A DNA stretch of 64,000 bases from JADKAV01 sp963732355 (GTDB lineage: Bacteria; Actinomycetota; Actinomycetes; S36-B12; UBA10799): the NCBI GenBank assembly GCA_963732355.1, contig CAVSZD010000006.1, positions 1-64,000 of the forward strand. Direction: 5' to 3'. Shown here piece after piece: positions 44,851 to 55,900 of the stretch. The notes under the pieces are model-generated. The model searched no databases. It worked only from the letters and a program-made list of their open reading frames with translations, and was not told the origin of the DNA. The position numbers were made by a program, and so were the translations under genes. Position 1 is the stretch's first letter. Each line of letters starts with the position of its first letter.

Positions 44851-46513
44851 ATGGACGCTGATGTCATCGTCATCGGCGCGGGGCCCGGCGGGCTGTCCTG
44901 CGCTGCTTACCTGAGCGCGCTGGGCCACAAAGTCACAGTCGTGGATCGGCATACCGTCCCGGGCGGCAACATGAGTTGCTTCACCCATCGCGACCCCGCC
45001 TCCGGCCAGGAGTACGAGTTCGACGTCGGCCTTCACTACCTCGGCGAGTGCGGCCCGCGAGGCACGCTGCGATCGGTGCTCGACCCACTGGGCGTGCGCC
45101 CCGAATACTTGCCCATGGACGAGGGCGGCTACGACACGCTCTTGTTCGGCGACGGCCAGGAGTTCAAGGTGCCCGCCGGGCTGGACAACTACCGTGACGG
45201 CCTGCACAGCGCTTTCCCCAGCGAGCGCGCGGCCATCGACGAGTACCTGCAACAACTGAACGCCGTGCGGGCCATGATGCGTTTGGGAACCCGCCGTCCC
45301 GGCCTGCGGCAGGCACCCGGGCTGGTGATGCCCGCCTACCGCGCCGCCCGATTGCTCAACGCCACGCTCGGCGAGGTGTTCGACCGGATCGGCGCCTCAC
45401 CGCGATTGCGGACGGTGCTCGCAGGGATCAATGGCACCTACGGGCTACCGCCGGACCGGGCCTCGTTCTTCATCCATGCAGGGGTGTTCCTGCACTACGC
45501 CGAGGGCGCGTGGTACCCCGAGGGCGGCGGCCAGCCGATCGCCGATGCCCTGGCACGGGTGATCCGGAACAACGGCGGCGAGGTACTCCTGCGCACACAG
45601 GTCGAGGAGATCCTGGTCTCCGGCGGGGCCGTGCGCGGCGTGCGTGTGCGACGTCCGGCCGCCGAGCGCAGACGGGGTCTGGCCGACGAGATCCTCGCGC
45701 CCACCGTGGTCTCCGACGCCGATCTCAAGCGCACGTTCCTGGAGTTGCTGCCCAGCCGACGCGCTGCCCGCAGACCTGCGCAAGCGCACCTCACGGATGG
45801 GTATGGCCGCACCGCTGTACGTCGACTACCTGATCCTTGACCGCGACCTCGCAGCGGAAGGCGAACCCAACACCAACTGGTGGGTCTACCCCGACGATGA
45901 CGTCGACGCCGCGTACTCGGACGCAGCCGCCGGGCGGATGACCGGTTCGGCGTTCGCGTACCTCACCTCGGCCAGCCTCAAAGACCCGGGCAACCCACGC
46001 TTGGCACGGCCGGGGCAGACAAACCTGCAGGTCATGACGGTGGCTCCGGCAGACCACGGATTCTGGGGGCTTAACGGCCGCGGTCCGGTCGGTGGGGAGT
46101 CCTACCGGCGCATCCCGGAGTACCTGCGGCGCAAGCAGCAGTACCACGAGGTGTTGCTGCGCTCAGCCGAGCGCGCGATCCCGGGGATCAGTGAATCGGT
46201 GGTGTTCCACGAGTCGGCCACCCCGATCACCCATGAGCGGTTCGTGCGCTCCACCGGCGGCACGTCATACGGTCTGGCCGCAACCCCGAAGCAGATGCTG
46301 CTCAAACGCCCGGGCCCGAAGACACCGGTCAAGGGGCTCTGGATGGTCGGGGCCAGTACCCGCTACCTGCACGGAATCGCCGGCACACTGGGCGGCGGCA
46401 TGCTGACCGCGGCCCAGATCGCAGGTGTGCCGCTATCGGCGCTCTCCTCGTTGCGGCTGCCTGATGTCTGGCGACCGGAGCCGGAGTTCCACCTGCCGCA
46501 ACGCGCTGGGTGA
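44851..46513 (+). pseudogene. FAD-dependent oxidoreductase (CrtI/retinol saturase-like), single frameshift
   Basis: About 550 residues when repaired. FAD-binding VIVIGAGPGGLSCAAYLSAL at the start, PVGG-like TVPGGNMSCF next, and at the C-terminus GLWMVGASTRYLHGIAGTLG. The order of motifs resembles phytoene desaturases, carotenoid isomerases and retinol saturases. The frame changes near 45755 between RTFLELLP and ADALPADLRKRT. Both halves are otherwise intact. No carotenoid synthesis genes are nearby, so the substrate is open. Confidence 0.75.
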
Positions 46514-46525
46514 CACGGCTGGGCG

Positions 46526-47746
46526 CTAGACCAGCGGCACGTCCAGGTTCGGGCGCAACGTCACCTTCACGGCCTGCGCGCCAGGACCTGCGGAGGCCGT
46601 GGCCAACCCCTGCTGCCAGTCGGCAAGGTCGTACTGGTGGGTGACCATTCCGTCGACGCGGTAGGCCGGGTCCGCGAGCCATTCGGCAACCTGGGCCATC
46701 GTGCGCTTGCCGCCCAGCGACGGTTCCGGCCCGGAGTTGATCGTGCCCTGAACCGTCAACTCGCGGCTCCACACCAGACTCCAGTCCACGCTCTGCTTGC
46801 CTGCCGCGCCGACCAGCACGAGCATCCCGCCGGGCCGCAACAGGTGCAGCGAGAGGTCGATCGTGTCGGGGTAGCCCACGCAGTCGAACACCGCGTCCAC
46901 ACCGTGTTCCAGGATCGGGATCTTGGTCATCCTCGGCCGGACGACGCGCCCGCCGTCACTGGCCGCCAACTGCTCGACCGCCGCCGCGCCCGTGGGCAGG
47001 ATCCGCGAGGCGCCGGCTTCGGTGGCACGTGCCGCTCCGAACTCGCCCGGCGCGACCATCGCGATGTCCAGGTCCGGGTGCAACATGCGCAGCGCCGCGG
47101 TGACCAGCAACCCGATCGTCCCGGGTCCGATCACCACCACCCGGTCACCCGTGCGCTTCCACTGCAGCGCCGCGTGCAGCCCGATCGAGGCAGGCTCGGC
47201 CAGCACCGCCCGGCGCGAAGCCACGGAACCGATCGGGAAGCACTGGGACTCGTGGGCGATCAGGGTCTCGCCCCAGCCACCCCCGACCGCGTCGGAGAAA
47301 CCCTGGCCCGGTGCGTGGCAACCGGTCACACCGGCCTCGTCGAACCGCTCGCACGCGTACGGCCGCCCCTCCCGACAGGTGCGGCACGGTTCGAAACCCC
47401 GGTGCACGCACGACAGGATCGGGTCGAGGACGACGCGCTGGCCCTCAAGGCGCCCGTCCACCACGACCCCGACGATTTCATGGCCTGGGATCGCCTTGGG
47501 CTCGGCGTAGAACGCAGACATCACGAAGGACGACTTCGCGTGCGCAAGGCCCACGTCGGAGCCACAGATGCCGCTCAACTCGGGCTTGATCCGCAGCCAA
47601 CCGTCGCCTTTGGGCAGTACCGGCTCGGGCACCTCGGCTAGCCGCATCAGCCCGCCGGGGCCCCACCCGGCGTCGTGCTTGACCTTGCCCGCCGCGGCGG
47701 TCCAGAGGTAGCGCGGCGTCGACAGGTCGGCCAGCACCGCCTTCAC
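46526..47746 (-). CDS. Zinc-containing alcohol dehydrogenase
   Basis: 406 residues of the MDR superfamily. Catalytic zinc region ELSGICGSDVGLAH and GHEIVGVVVDG; structural-zinc-like cysteines in CVHRGFEPCRTCREGRPYAC; nucleotide-binding VVVIGPGTIGLLVTAAL. An insert before the substrate domain makes it longer than typical 340-380 residue ADHs. GTG at 47746 overlaps the monooxygenase stop by four bases, so the two are cotranscribed. It probably oxidises an alcohol whose ketone or aldehyde is the monooxygenase substrate; this is inference. Confidence 0.85.
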   Translation of the reverse strand: MKAVLADLSTPRYLWTAAAGKVKHDAGWGPGGLMRLAEVPEPVLPKGDGWLRIKPELSGICGSDVGLAHAKSSFVMSAFYAEPKAIPGHEIVGVVVDGRLEGQRVVLDPILSCVHRGFEPCRTCREGRPYACERFDEAGVTGCHAPGQGFSDAVGGGWGETLIAHESQCFPIGSVASRRAVLAEPASIGLHAALQWKRTGDRVVVIGPGTIGLLVTAALRMLHPDLDIAMVAPGEFGAARATEAGASRILPTGAAAVEQLAASDGGRVVRPRMTKIPILEHGVDAVFDCVGYPDTIDLSLHLLRPGGMLVLVGAAGKQSVDWSLVWSRELTVQGTINSGPEPSLGGKRTMAQVAEWLADPAYRVDGMVTHQYDLADWQQGLATASAGPGAQAVKVTLRPNLDVPLV

Positions 47747-49038
47747 AGCGGGAGCTTCGATCGCCAGCCCTGCCCGCGGGCTTCCTTCATCGTGCGGATG
47801 TAACGCCAGTAGTCCACCTGCATGGTGTGGCGCTCGGAGCGCAGGTAGCGCTTGGCCATGGCCTTCTGATCGGCGTCGATCCACTTGCGCATCTGGTCGC
47901 GCGAGGGCATCGGCAGAGCGCCGGTGATCAGGTCGCCCACCCATTGCGATTGGTACTCCGTCAGCGGGATGCCCGAGCCGACCGTCTGGATGAAGCCGAT
48001 GAAGTAGAGACCGGGCAGGTCCGGCGGCACGATCCGCAGGTACAGCGGCATCTTGTTGTGCTCGGCGCTGTAGACCGACGGGTCGAGGAACGGCAGTGTC
48101 GATGTCGTAGCCGGTGGCGTAGACGACCAGGTCGACCTCTTCGGTGGTGCCGTCGACGAACGCGACCTTGTCACCGTCGAAACGGTCGATGTCGGGCTTC
48201 ATGTTGATGTCGCCGTGGCCGACCCGGTCGTACAGCTCGGCCGAGACGGTCGGGTGCGCACCGAGCAGTCGTGGTCGGGCTTGGGCAGGCCGCGATCCTG
48301 CGGGCGGCCGGTGGCGATGCGCACGATCGCCTCGTAGGCCAGCCGTTCCACCGGGAACGGCACGTAGGCCATGAGCGGCGAGCTGAGCTGGTCGACCGGC
48401 TTGCCCAGCGCGTACTTGGGGATCACGTGTACGCCGTGCCGGGTTGACAGGAAGACGGACTTGGCGTTGCGGGCGGCATCGCAGGCGATGTCCATGCCGG
48501 AGTTGCCGACACCGATCACGAGCACCCGCTTGCCGGCGAACACCGAGAGGTCGCGGTAGTCGTGGGCGTGGAAGGACTCCCCGGTGAATTCGCCTTCGAA
48601 GTGCGGGGTCTTGGGACTCGAGTGGTGACCGTTGGCGACCAGGATGTTCTCGTACTCGTTGACCGCGCCGTCCGAGGTGGTGACCCGCCAGTGTCCGTCG
48701 ACCGGCTCGACCTTCTCGACCGCGGTGTTGAATGTGATCAGTTCGCGCAGGCCGAAGTGGTCGGCGAAGTCCTCGAAGTACTGCGCGACCTGGTAGTACG
48801 GCGGGTAGTCCGACCAGTCTTCGGGCATCGGGTAACTCGGGTACTCGGTGCGCGGGCGGCTCGAGTTCAGGTGCAGCGAGTGGTAAGCCGCCGCTCCCCC
48901 GTTGTCGTTGTCGATCTGCCACAGGCCCCCGACGTAACTGCCCTTCTCGAACCAGTCGAAGTCGATGTTGCGGTCCATGAGGGCTTTGCCGGCAGCGAGT
49001 CCTGCTGCCCCGGCCCCGATCACACATGCGGTCTTCAT
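47743..49038 (-). pseudogene. Flavin-containing (Baeyer-Villiger-type) monooxygenase, two frameshifts
   Basis: About 430 residues when repaired. FAD motif GAGAAGLAAGKAL at the N-terminus, FMO/BVMO fingerprint FTGESFHAHDY, NADPH motif VIGVGNSGMDIA. The frame changes near 48270 and near 48100 (GYDIDTA joined to LPFLDPSVYS), yet all parts of the family are present. ATG at 49038 is six bases after TACGGT. It is upstream of and coupled to the alcohol dehydrogenase gene. Two independent indels in an intact-looking gene point to sequencing error or a very recent loss. Confidence 0.78.
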
Positions 49039-49044
49039 GGGTTC

Positions 49045-49050
49045 ACCGTA
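49045..49050 (-). promoter_or_regulatory. -10 hexamer TACGGT of a putative leaderless promoter
   Basis: TACGGT on the minus strand, six bases before the monooxygenase ATG at 49038. Confidence 0.4.
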
Positions 49051-49080
49051 CTTGGGTGGCGGCGGAGGCGGGACGGGTTC

Positions 49081-49150
49081 GGAAGGGCTCGTGCAGTTGG
49101 TCGACGTCCGTCACAGGAGGAGCATCACCAACTGCCCGAACGTCGAACCA
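49081..49150. repeat. Intergenic palindrome, family C, copy 2 (diverged)
   Basis: GTGCAGTTGGTCGACG on one side and CACCAACTGCCCGAAC on the other, same order as copy 3, but the arms no longer pair fully and the loop is changed. It lies eight bases from the stop codon of the RCC1 gene that ends at 49158. Confidence 0.75.
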
Positions 49151-49157
49151 ATGCGCC

Positions 49158-50888
49158 TCAGCGCGGTCTGTAAACCACGCGCTGGCTGAACGGTTCATGC
49201 GCGTCGGTTCCGGGCGCCGTCTGGGTCACGGTCACCCGCCACCCCTTCTTCGCCAACGGACGGACCTTGATCGCGCCCTTCTTGCGGATGACCTTGACCT
49301 TGCCCTTGGTCTTCACCGTGGTCGTCACCGGCTGACCGGCGTCGGTCTTCGCGCCCTTCTTCGCGATCACCGTGACGCCGCGCTTCTTGATGCGTTTGGG
49401 TGCCGCGAACGACTGCTTCCCCCTCGCAACCACGGTCACCGGGGCCGGGTCGGTCTTCACCATCACCGTGGCCGGCGCGGAGTCCCCAATGGCGTTGCGC
49501 GCCACGACGCCCAGGGCGACCTCGCTCCCGGGGGCAAGGCCCGACACCGTGCACGACACGTCGGTCGTCTCACATCCGGAACCGCCGGTCACGCGATACC
49601 CCGTGACGGCTCGGCCCCCGTCGTCCTTCGGCGGCTGCCAGGACACTGTCGCCTCCGTGCCGTTCACGGAAGCCACGACGCCCCCGGGCGTGGTGGGCGC
49701 CTGCTGGGCCAGGAAGAGCATGTGATTGGCCCCGGCGCTGAAGGTGCGCGCCCGCTTGCCGGCCAACTCGCCGGCCACGGCAACTGGGCTCGGCTGCACG
49801 GTTCCCGATCCGTCGCCGATCTGACCGGCCGCGTTCTCACCCCAGCAGTAGGGCCGGCCGTCTGCGATGAGGCAACTGAACCTCTCCCCCGCCGTCAGCC
49901 CGGTCACCGAAGTGTCGGCGATCTCCGTCGGAAGTGACACTTCGACCGGGAACGCGGAGTAGTACGGCGGTGTCGCCGCGACGCCGATCCCCAACTGGCC
50001 GTAGTAGTTGTCACCCCAGCAGATGGGCCTCGCATCAGCAAGAGCACACGAGAAGCGCTTGCCTGCGCGGACCGTGGTGACAGTCCGGTCCTGGAGCACA
50101 CCGGAAGTGTTCACGGGCGTCCAGCCCGTTGGCGAGGTGTTCCCGTTGCCCACCTCCCCGTTGATGTTGAGGCCACCGCAGATGGCCCTCGCGTTCTGCA
50201 CGTAGCACGCGTGCTCCTCAGATGTGCGCAGCGAACTCACCGGTCCGCCGGCACCGTCCACTTCCAGCGTCGGTTCCGCGTTGCCCATGATGCTGCCGGC
50301 ACCCCAGCAGTACGCATCACCGTCGGAGTCCGTGGCGCAGGTGTTGGCCCAACCTGCCGTCACCGACATGATGGTCTTGCCGGCCAGGGCGCCGGAAGTC
50401 ATGACGGCGATGGGCGTCGCAGAGTTCGCCGTGGGTGCTCCGGTTCCCAACTGTCCGTAGGAATTCCAGCCCCAGCAGAACAGCTCGCCGTCCGCAATCG
50501 CGCATGTGTGCTGATGGCCCGCGCTGACCGACGTCACCGTCCGCCCCTCCAGCAGCCCGAGCACCGGACCCGGCTGGGTGGTGGCGCCCGTCGACCGCCC
50601 CAGTTGCCCCCGGAAGTTGCTCCCCCAGCAGTAGACAGTGCCCTCCGCGATCACGCAGGAGTGGTCCCCACCGCCGCTGACCGACTGGATCCGCTTCCCG
50701 GCCAACGCTCCCTCGGTATCGACCTTCACAGGTAGCGGTCTGCCGGTCGTCGACCCATCGCCCAACTGGCCTGCCCCATTGGCACCCCAGGCGTAGAGGG
50801 CGCTGCCGTTCGGATCCGCGTCCGCCGCGGCAGGGCCCGCAGTCATCGACAACGCGGCCAGACCGGCCACGATCACACGCACGAGCAC
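49158..50888 (-). CDS. Secreted RCC1-repeat protein with FN3 and basic C-terminal domain (first of two)
   Basis: 576 residues: signal peptide (GLAALSMTAGPAAADA), about seven RCC1 repeats each with a cysteine pair around YCWG (for example CVIAEGTVYCWGSNFRGQLG), one FN3 domain (TTPGGVVASVNGTEATVSW) and a ~85-residue basic C-terminal domain (KRIKKRGVTVIAKKGAKT). The repeats should form an extracellular beta-propeller stabilised by disulfides. Its architecture is the same as that of the gene at 56391-58124. Binding partner unknown. Confidence 0.87.
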   Translation of the reverse strand: MLVRVIVAGLAALSMTAGPAAADADPNGSALYAWGANGAGQLGDGSTTGRPLPVKVDTEGALAGKRIQSVSGGGDHSCVIAEGTVYCWGSNFRGQLGRSTGATTQPGPVLGLLEGRTVTSVSAGHQHTCAIADGELFCWGWNSYGQLGTGAPTANSATPIAVMTSGALAGKTIMSVTAGWANTCATDSDGDAYCWGAGSIMGNAEPTLEVDGAGGPVSSLRTSEEHACYVQNARAICGGLNINGEVGNGNTSPTGWTPVNTSGVLQDRTVTTVRAGKRFSCALADARPICWGDNYYGQLGIGVAATPPYYSAFPVEVSLPTEIADTSVTGLTAGERFSCLIADGRPYCWGENAAGQIGDGSGTVQPSPVAVAGELAGKRARTFSAGANHMLFLAQQAPTTPGGVVASVNGTEATVSWQPPKDDGGRAVTGYRVTGGSGCETTDVSCTVSGLAPGSEVALGVVARNAIGDSAPATVMVKTDPAPVTVVARGKQSFAAPKRIKKRGVTVIAKKGAKTDAGQPVTTTVKTKGKVKVIRKKGAIKVRPLAKKGWRVTVTQTAPGTDAHEPFSQRVVYRPR

Positions 50889-51046
50889 GAGTCACCTCCA
50901 AGTGAGTGCTCCAGCCTAAGGTGCTCGATGAGGGCGCGGGAACAGCCGTTCGGCCGGTGCCCCGGTGCTGGAATGATCTGCTTGCGGGACTCAGTCATCC
51001 CCGGACCCGCGTTCGCTGACGTGTACGCAGCCTTGGCCGACGGGGC
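50889..51046. other. Gene-free stretch upstream of the first RCC1 gene
   Basis: Nothing convincing is seen here. It separates the RCC1 start at 50888 from the decayed tail fragment at 51047 and probably holds the RCC1 promoter; CTTAGG/CTAAGG-like hexamers near 50915 are too weak to call. Confidence 0.3.
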
Positions 51047-51163
51047 TCAGCGGCGCTTGCCGTTGACGTAGTGAGCATCCTGCAGATCGTGGGCGCTCGT
51101 CAGGTGCGGAATGCCAACAGACTGCACCAACGAAACAAGCGAGGAGGGCGTTGCCGGTGCCAT
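51047..51163 (-). pseudogene. Remnant of a secreted-protein C-terminus ending HYVNGKRR
   Basis: A 38-codon reading frame ending LVQSVGIPHLTSAHDLQD and then AHYVNGKRR-stop. The end matches the AVYVNGKRR and VVYVNGKRR tails of the nuclease (52922) and second RCC1 (56391) proteins, and LVQS matches the nuclease tail at the same distance. The domain upstream is gone. Best explained as the decayed end of a further family member; a functional small ORF is less likely. Confidence 0.5.
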
Positions 51164-51214
51164 AGGCTCACACCGGGCAGCAAGCGCCGGGCCCGCGAGG
51201 GAGGTGCGTCGGCA

Positions 51215-52129
51215 ATGACCGGTTCGATCACCGCGACCGGCGTGACCCGCCGGTTCGGGGCGCTCACAGCCGTCGACGCGGTGGATCTGAGCATTCCTCC
51301 GGGGACTCTGTACGGATTCCTGGGCCGCAACGGCGCCGGCAAGACGACCGTGATCCGGATGCTCCTGGGGCTGATCCGGCCGGACGCGGGTCAGGTCACC
51401 ATCCTCGGCCGGTCCGTGAACTCGCGTGGCGGGCCCTCAGGGCCCTGGGCGGATGTCGGCTACCTGGTCGACGGTCCGGGCCTGTACCCGGACCTGAGCC
51501 CGCGGGACCACCTACAGATGGCCGCGACCTACCGCCGCGTCCCGCGCCCCGACGAGATCGTCGAGCAACTGGCCCTGGGCAGGTACCTCGACGTGAGAGC
51601 CCGCACGTTGAGCCAGGGCAACCGCCAGCGGCTCGGACTGGCGATGGCGCTGCTGCATCGCCCACAGGTCCTCATCCTCGACGAGCCCACGCTGGGGATG
51701 GATCCGGCTGGCATGGTCGAGATCCGCGCATTGCTTCGTGGCCTGGCCGACAGCGGCACGACGGTGTTCATGTCCAGCCACATGGTCCCGGAGGTCGAGC
51801 GGGTGGCCGACGAGGTGGGCATCATCCACGAGGGCCGGATGCTCGATCAACTCAGCCGGGCACGGCTCAACGCCCTCGGCCAGTCCCGCCTGGCGATCAC
51901 CCTCGCCGCACCCGACCTCGCCGCCCGGGCGGTTGCCGAACTCGCGGGGCGCGGGATCGCTGCGACCACGTCGGGTGCGACCTTGACGATCACGGATACG
52001 GCGGCCGTGCAACGGCCCGAGCAGGTCGCCAGACTGCTGGTGGCCGCCGATTGCCCGCCCCGGGCGATGGCCGTCGAATCGGACAGCCTGGAGACCCACT
52101 TCCTGCGCGTGACGGGCGGGACCCGATGA
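51215..52129 (+). CDS. ABC transporter ATP-binding protein (exporter type)
   Basis: 304 residues: Walker A GRNGAGKTTVIRM, short Q-loop region, signature LSQGNRQRLGLAMALL, Walker B VLILDEPTLGMDPAG and H-loop SSHMVPEVERVADE, with a C-terminal extension as in bacitracin/drug exporter ATPases (CcmA/BcrA type). GGGAGGTG is placed nine bases before the ATG at 51215. It overlaps the permease gene by ATGA. Substrate unknown. Confidence 0.88.
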   Translation: MTGSITATGVTRRFGALTAVDAVDLSIPPGTLYGFLGRNGAGKTTVIRMLLGLIRPDAGQVTILGRSVNSRGGPSGPWADVGYLVDGPGLYPDLSPRDHLQMAATYRRVPRPDEIVEQLALGRYLDVRARTLSQGNRQRLGLAMALLHRPQVLILDEPTLGMDPAGMVEIRALLRGLADSGTTVFMSSHMVPEVERVADEVGIIHEGRMLDQLSRARLNALGQSRLAITLAAPDLAARAVAELAGRGIAATTSGATLTITDTAAVQRPEQVARLLVAADCPPRAMAVESDSLETHFLRVTGGTR

Positions 52130-52908
52130 CCGGGATGACGGCAGCGCTGTCGAACGAATGGCTGAAGATCCGGCGATCCCGGGTGCCGCTGGTCACCTTC
52201 CTGGTGCTGGCCATCGGCCCGTTGGCCGGGGGGTTGTTCATCTACATCGTGGCCGACCCGCAGCGTGCCAAGGATCTCGGACTGCTCGGGCAGAAGGCGC
52301 AGGTCTCCGGGATCACCGCCGACTGGCCGGGACTGCTCATGTTCGCCACGCAGATGGCGGCCGTCAGCTCGCTGATGTTGTTCGCGTTCATCCTGACGTG
52401 GCTCTTCGGCCGGGAGTTCGTCGACGGGACCGCCCACTACCTCATGGCACTGCCCGTCTCGCGCAGCGTCATCGTCACGGCCAAACTCATCCTGTTCGCC
52501 GTCTGGGCTGCCCTGCTGGGTGTCTGGCTCACCACACTCACCTTCGGCGTGGGACTGCTCATGCGCCTGCCGGGCTGGTCCGCGCCCCTCGCCGCCGACA
52601 GCGCATCGGGGATCATGCAGGCCATGTTCCTCACGATCATCGTCATCACCCCGATCGCCTACCTGGCCAGTCGCGGCCGCAGCTACCTGACCCCACTGGC
52701 AAGCGCCCTCGGATTCCTGGCCCTGGCGCAGGTCGCGGCGATCCTCGGCTGGGGCGCCTATGTCCCCTGGGCCATCCCAGCCATCGCCGCGGGGATCGCG
52801 CCCGACCAGAACGCCACCGCCGCGTCGTGGCTGATCGTGGCTGTCACGGGCGGCATCGGCGTCCTGGCCACCATCGGCTGGTGGCGCAGCCGCGACGCCG
52901 GGCTGTAG
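52126..52908 (+). CDS. ABC transporter permease (ABC-2 type)
   Basis: 260 residues with six hydrophobic segments, starting NEWLKIRRSRVPLVTFLVLA, typical of ABC-2 family exporters paired with BcrA-like ATPases. ATG at 52126 overlaps the ATPase stop codon (ATGA). It is the second gene of a two-gene operon and converges on the nuclease gene with 13 bp between stops. Confidence 0.85.
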   Translation: MTGMTAALSNEWLKIRRSRVPLVTFLVLAIGPLAGGLFIYIVADPQRAKDLGLLGQKAQVSGITADWPGLLMFATQMAAVSSLMLFAFILTWLFGREFVDGTAHYLMALPVSRSVIVTAKLILFAVWAALLGVWLTTLTFGVGLLMRLPGWSAPLAADSASGIMQAMFLTIIVITPIAYLASRGRSYLTPLASALGFLALAQVAAILGWGAYVPWAIPAIAAGIAPDQNATAASWLIVAVTGGIGVLATIGWWRSRDAGL

Positions 52909-52921
52909 CTGCAGGCTTGAT

Positions 52922-55900
52922 TCAGCGCCGCTTGCCGTTCACGTACACAGCGCGCAGCCGGTAGGCGTTGTACGTATCGGTCACGGGGGCCGATTGCACC
53001 AGCGTCAACTTCCAGCGCTTCTTGCCGAAGGTCCGCACCGACACCTTGCCCTGCTTGCCCTTGATGACCTTGAACGCCTTGCCCTTGGCCTTGCCGGTCA
53101 CCTTCGTGACGACCCGCAGGCCGGCGTTGGTCCGCGCGTTCTTCTTAGTCAGCACTGTGACCCCGCGCTTCTTGATCCGCTTCGGCGGCTTGGGGCCGAC
53201 CTGCGTCTGCTTGACGGGCGGCGGCGTGGCGCGGGGAATCAGCGGGTCGGTGGCGGTGGACGCCGGGCCGGTCCCGGCGGCGTTGATCGCTGCCACCCGC
53301 AACCGGTACTCGGTACCGTTGGTCAGCCCACTGACCGTCGCGCTGGTGGCGGCGCTGCCGGTGTTCACTGTGGTGACCGTCCACGGCCCGTCACCGGTCT
53401 TCGTCTCGATCCGGTAGCCGGAGATCGGAGCCCCGCCGGTGAAGTCCGGCGCACTCCAGGACAGGTCGATCTGCCCGTCGCCGGGGATCCCGGCCAGCCC
53501 AGTCGGCGCGCCAGGGGCGACTCTACTGTCCAGCCCGACCAGCACCGGATCGTGGTCGCCGAAGCGGTAGGCGTCGTCGGCGTACAACGCGTCCTGAGCA
53601 GCGGGCTTGAAGGTGGTGTCGTAGTCGAGCACATCCGGCTCGTCGGCGTTGACGTGCCAGGGCTGTCGCGAGGACGACCTGTTTGGCCAGCGGACCGGTC
53701 GCCAGAGCGTGATCCAAGGACCCCAGCTGGGCGTCGAACAGGTAGGTGTAACTGAACGGGTCCTTCACCAGATTCGTGTAGTCGTCGGCGGTACCCACTG
53801 CGTCGTCCGAGCCGACCAGTGAGCGCGTCGATCGGGTCCTCGAGGGTGTAGGAGTTGAAGTCGCCGATCAAGAGGACATCCGGGTCACCGCTACCCGTCG
53901 GGTCGCCGGCTAACCAGTCGACCAAAGCCTGGGCAGCAGCCGTGCGGGTTGCGTTGCACTCACCCTGGCCGTCACCGGTGTCGGGATCGCCGGCGCACGG
54001 AGCGCCCTTGGACCTGAAGTGGTTCACCACGACGGTGAAGCGCTCACCCGCGGCATCACGGAACGTCTGCGCAAGCGACGGGCGGGGCGAGCCAGCAACT
54101 TCGAGCACCTTGAACGCACCCACCGGAGTGACTGCGGCAGTGCGATACAGCAGTGCGGGCTTGATCGCGTCCGTGCCGATCGTGCCCGTGTCGACGAAGC
54201 CGTAGCCGGGTAGGCCCGAAACGAGGTCGGCCAGCGGCTCGACTCCAGGCGTGTTCTCGATCTCCGTCAGTCCGATGATGTCGGCGTCGAGCGCATCGAG
54301 TGCGGCGAGCAACTTGTCACGCTGGCGGTTGAACTCCCCCGCCTCGTCCCAGCCGCGACACACCAGGTCCTGGTTCGGCCCACAACTGGCCGCCGGGCCG
54401 CCGGTGAGGAAGTAGTTCGATGCGTTGACCGAGCCCACGCGGAACTTACCTCCGGCCGGTGCCGACGGGCGCGCGTTGACCGCCGTGTACTGCGCAACGG
54501 CGGTCGGGTACACGCGGAATGCGGAGAAGTCGTAGCCGAGGATGCCGACCACGTCGGTCACCTTGTCCCCGCCGCGGAAGCGGTTGTCCAAGGAGAACGG
54601 CTCGCCGTTGGGGTGGCGCAGAGTCGTCGGGTTCTGGCTCAGGGAGTTGTCGTCGAGCACCACGCGGCGCAGGGCATTCGCCTCATTACGTGCGGTCGCC
54701 GCGACCCCCGGTTCGTCGAGTTCTGTCCCGGTGAAGAGCCGGGGCTCACCTGGCAACGGCAGTGCCAGGACGATCTCGCCGTAGCGGTCGAAGTTGACAT
54801 ATTCGGAGATGACCAAGTCCTGCGGCAGACGCACAAGCATGCCCTCGAACCGCTCAGGCGTTGTTGTCGCGGCGAAGGGCAGTGTGACGTCTGTTGGCGT
54901 GACCGAGTCGGCGCCGCAGGCCACGATGTCGGTTACAGCGGATGAGTCGGCGTTGGAGCCATTGATGGTCGTCTGGCCGTAGCGGTCACGCGCGTACCCA
55001 GTCACCCGCACCACCTGCCCGGCGCTGACCAGGTCGGCGGTGCCGGTGTAGACGAAGACCCCGTCGGATGTTGCGGGATCGGCGTCACCAGAGACATCCT
55101 GCAGGTAGAAGCCACCCAGTTTCGCCGCACCCTCAAGGTCGGCTGTCACAACACCCTTGGTTGTCACGGTGCCGGTGATCGCCGGGCTCACGCCGGAGCC
55201 TTGGATGGCCGGGATCGGGGTGAACGACGCCTGGCACGGCTCGATGACGTTGAACCCCGCCACGTAGTCTGCGGCCATGTTGTCCGGTGGGTCATTGCTG
55301 TCCTGGTCAGTGACCTGGGAAGCGAAGACCGTGAGGGTGCACGTCTCGCCGTGGACGAGGTTCGACGCGGGGTCGATGGTGAACGCCGAGGGGCCGCCGC
55401 TCACGGAGCCAACCACGCTGCCGCTGGTTGTGCAGGTCAAAGAGAACCAGGAGCCGGCGACGTTGACCGGCTCGGAGAACGTCACAGTGAGATTGGCAGT
55501 CGGCGTCATGCTTGCGCCATCGGCGGGCATGGTGCTGCTCACGACAGGCGCGGTCTCCGGGGCGGGGCACGGCGTGACGGTGACGCTGGTGTTGCGCGGA
55601 TTCGGGGTTCCGGTGGAGAAGTCCGTGGCGTTGTTGTCGGCATCGGTGCAACCGCCGTTGAGACGCAGGTCAGCGGTCGTGTTGCTGGGCGCGGGCGCCG
55701 GACCGGCGCCTTCGAAGAAGTTCGTGCCCACCCCGTAGCCGACGAGGTCGCGGATCAAGGCCAGTTGCGACGGCGAGCAGGGCATCGACCCCCCGTTGCA
55801 CGCAAGGCCCGCCGTCGAGTTGACCAGGGCGACCTTGCCGGCAGTGGCACTCATCTGGGCGGCACCAGTGGCGTCGGGCGTCGGCAGCGGCGCTCCGGTC

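Noticed and set aside
47746..49027. Continuous minus-strand open frame that would fuse the monooxygenase region to the alcohol dehydrogenase
   Set aside because: Only the short part near 48110-48270 is in a sense frame of the monooxygenase; the rest is out of frame. The dehydrogenase has its own GTG at 47746. It is a frameshift artefact, not a fusion protein.
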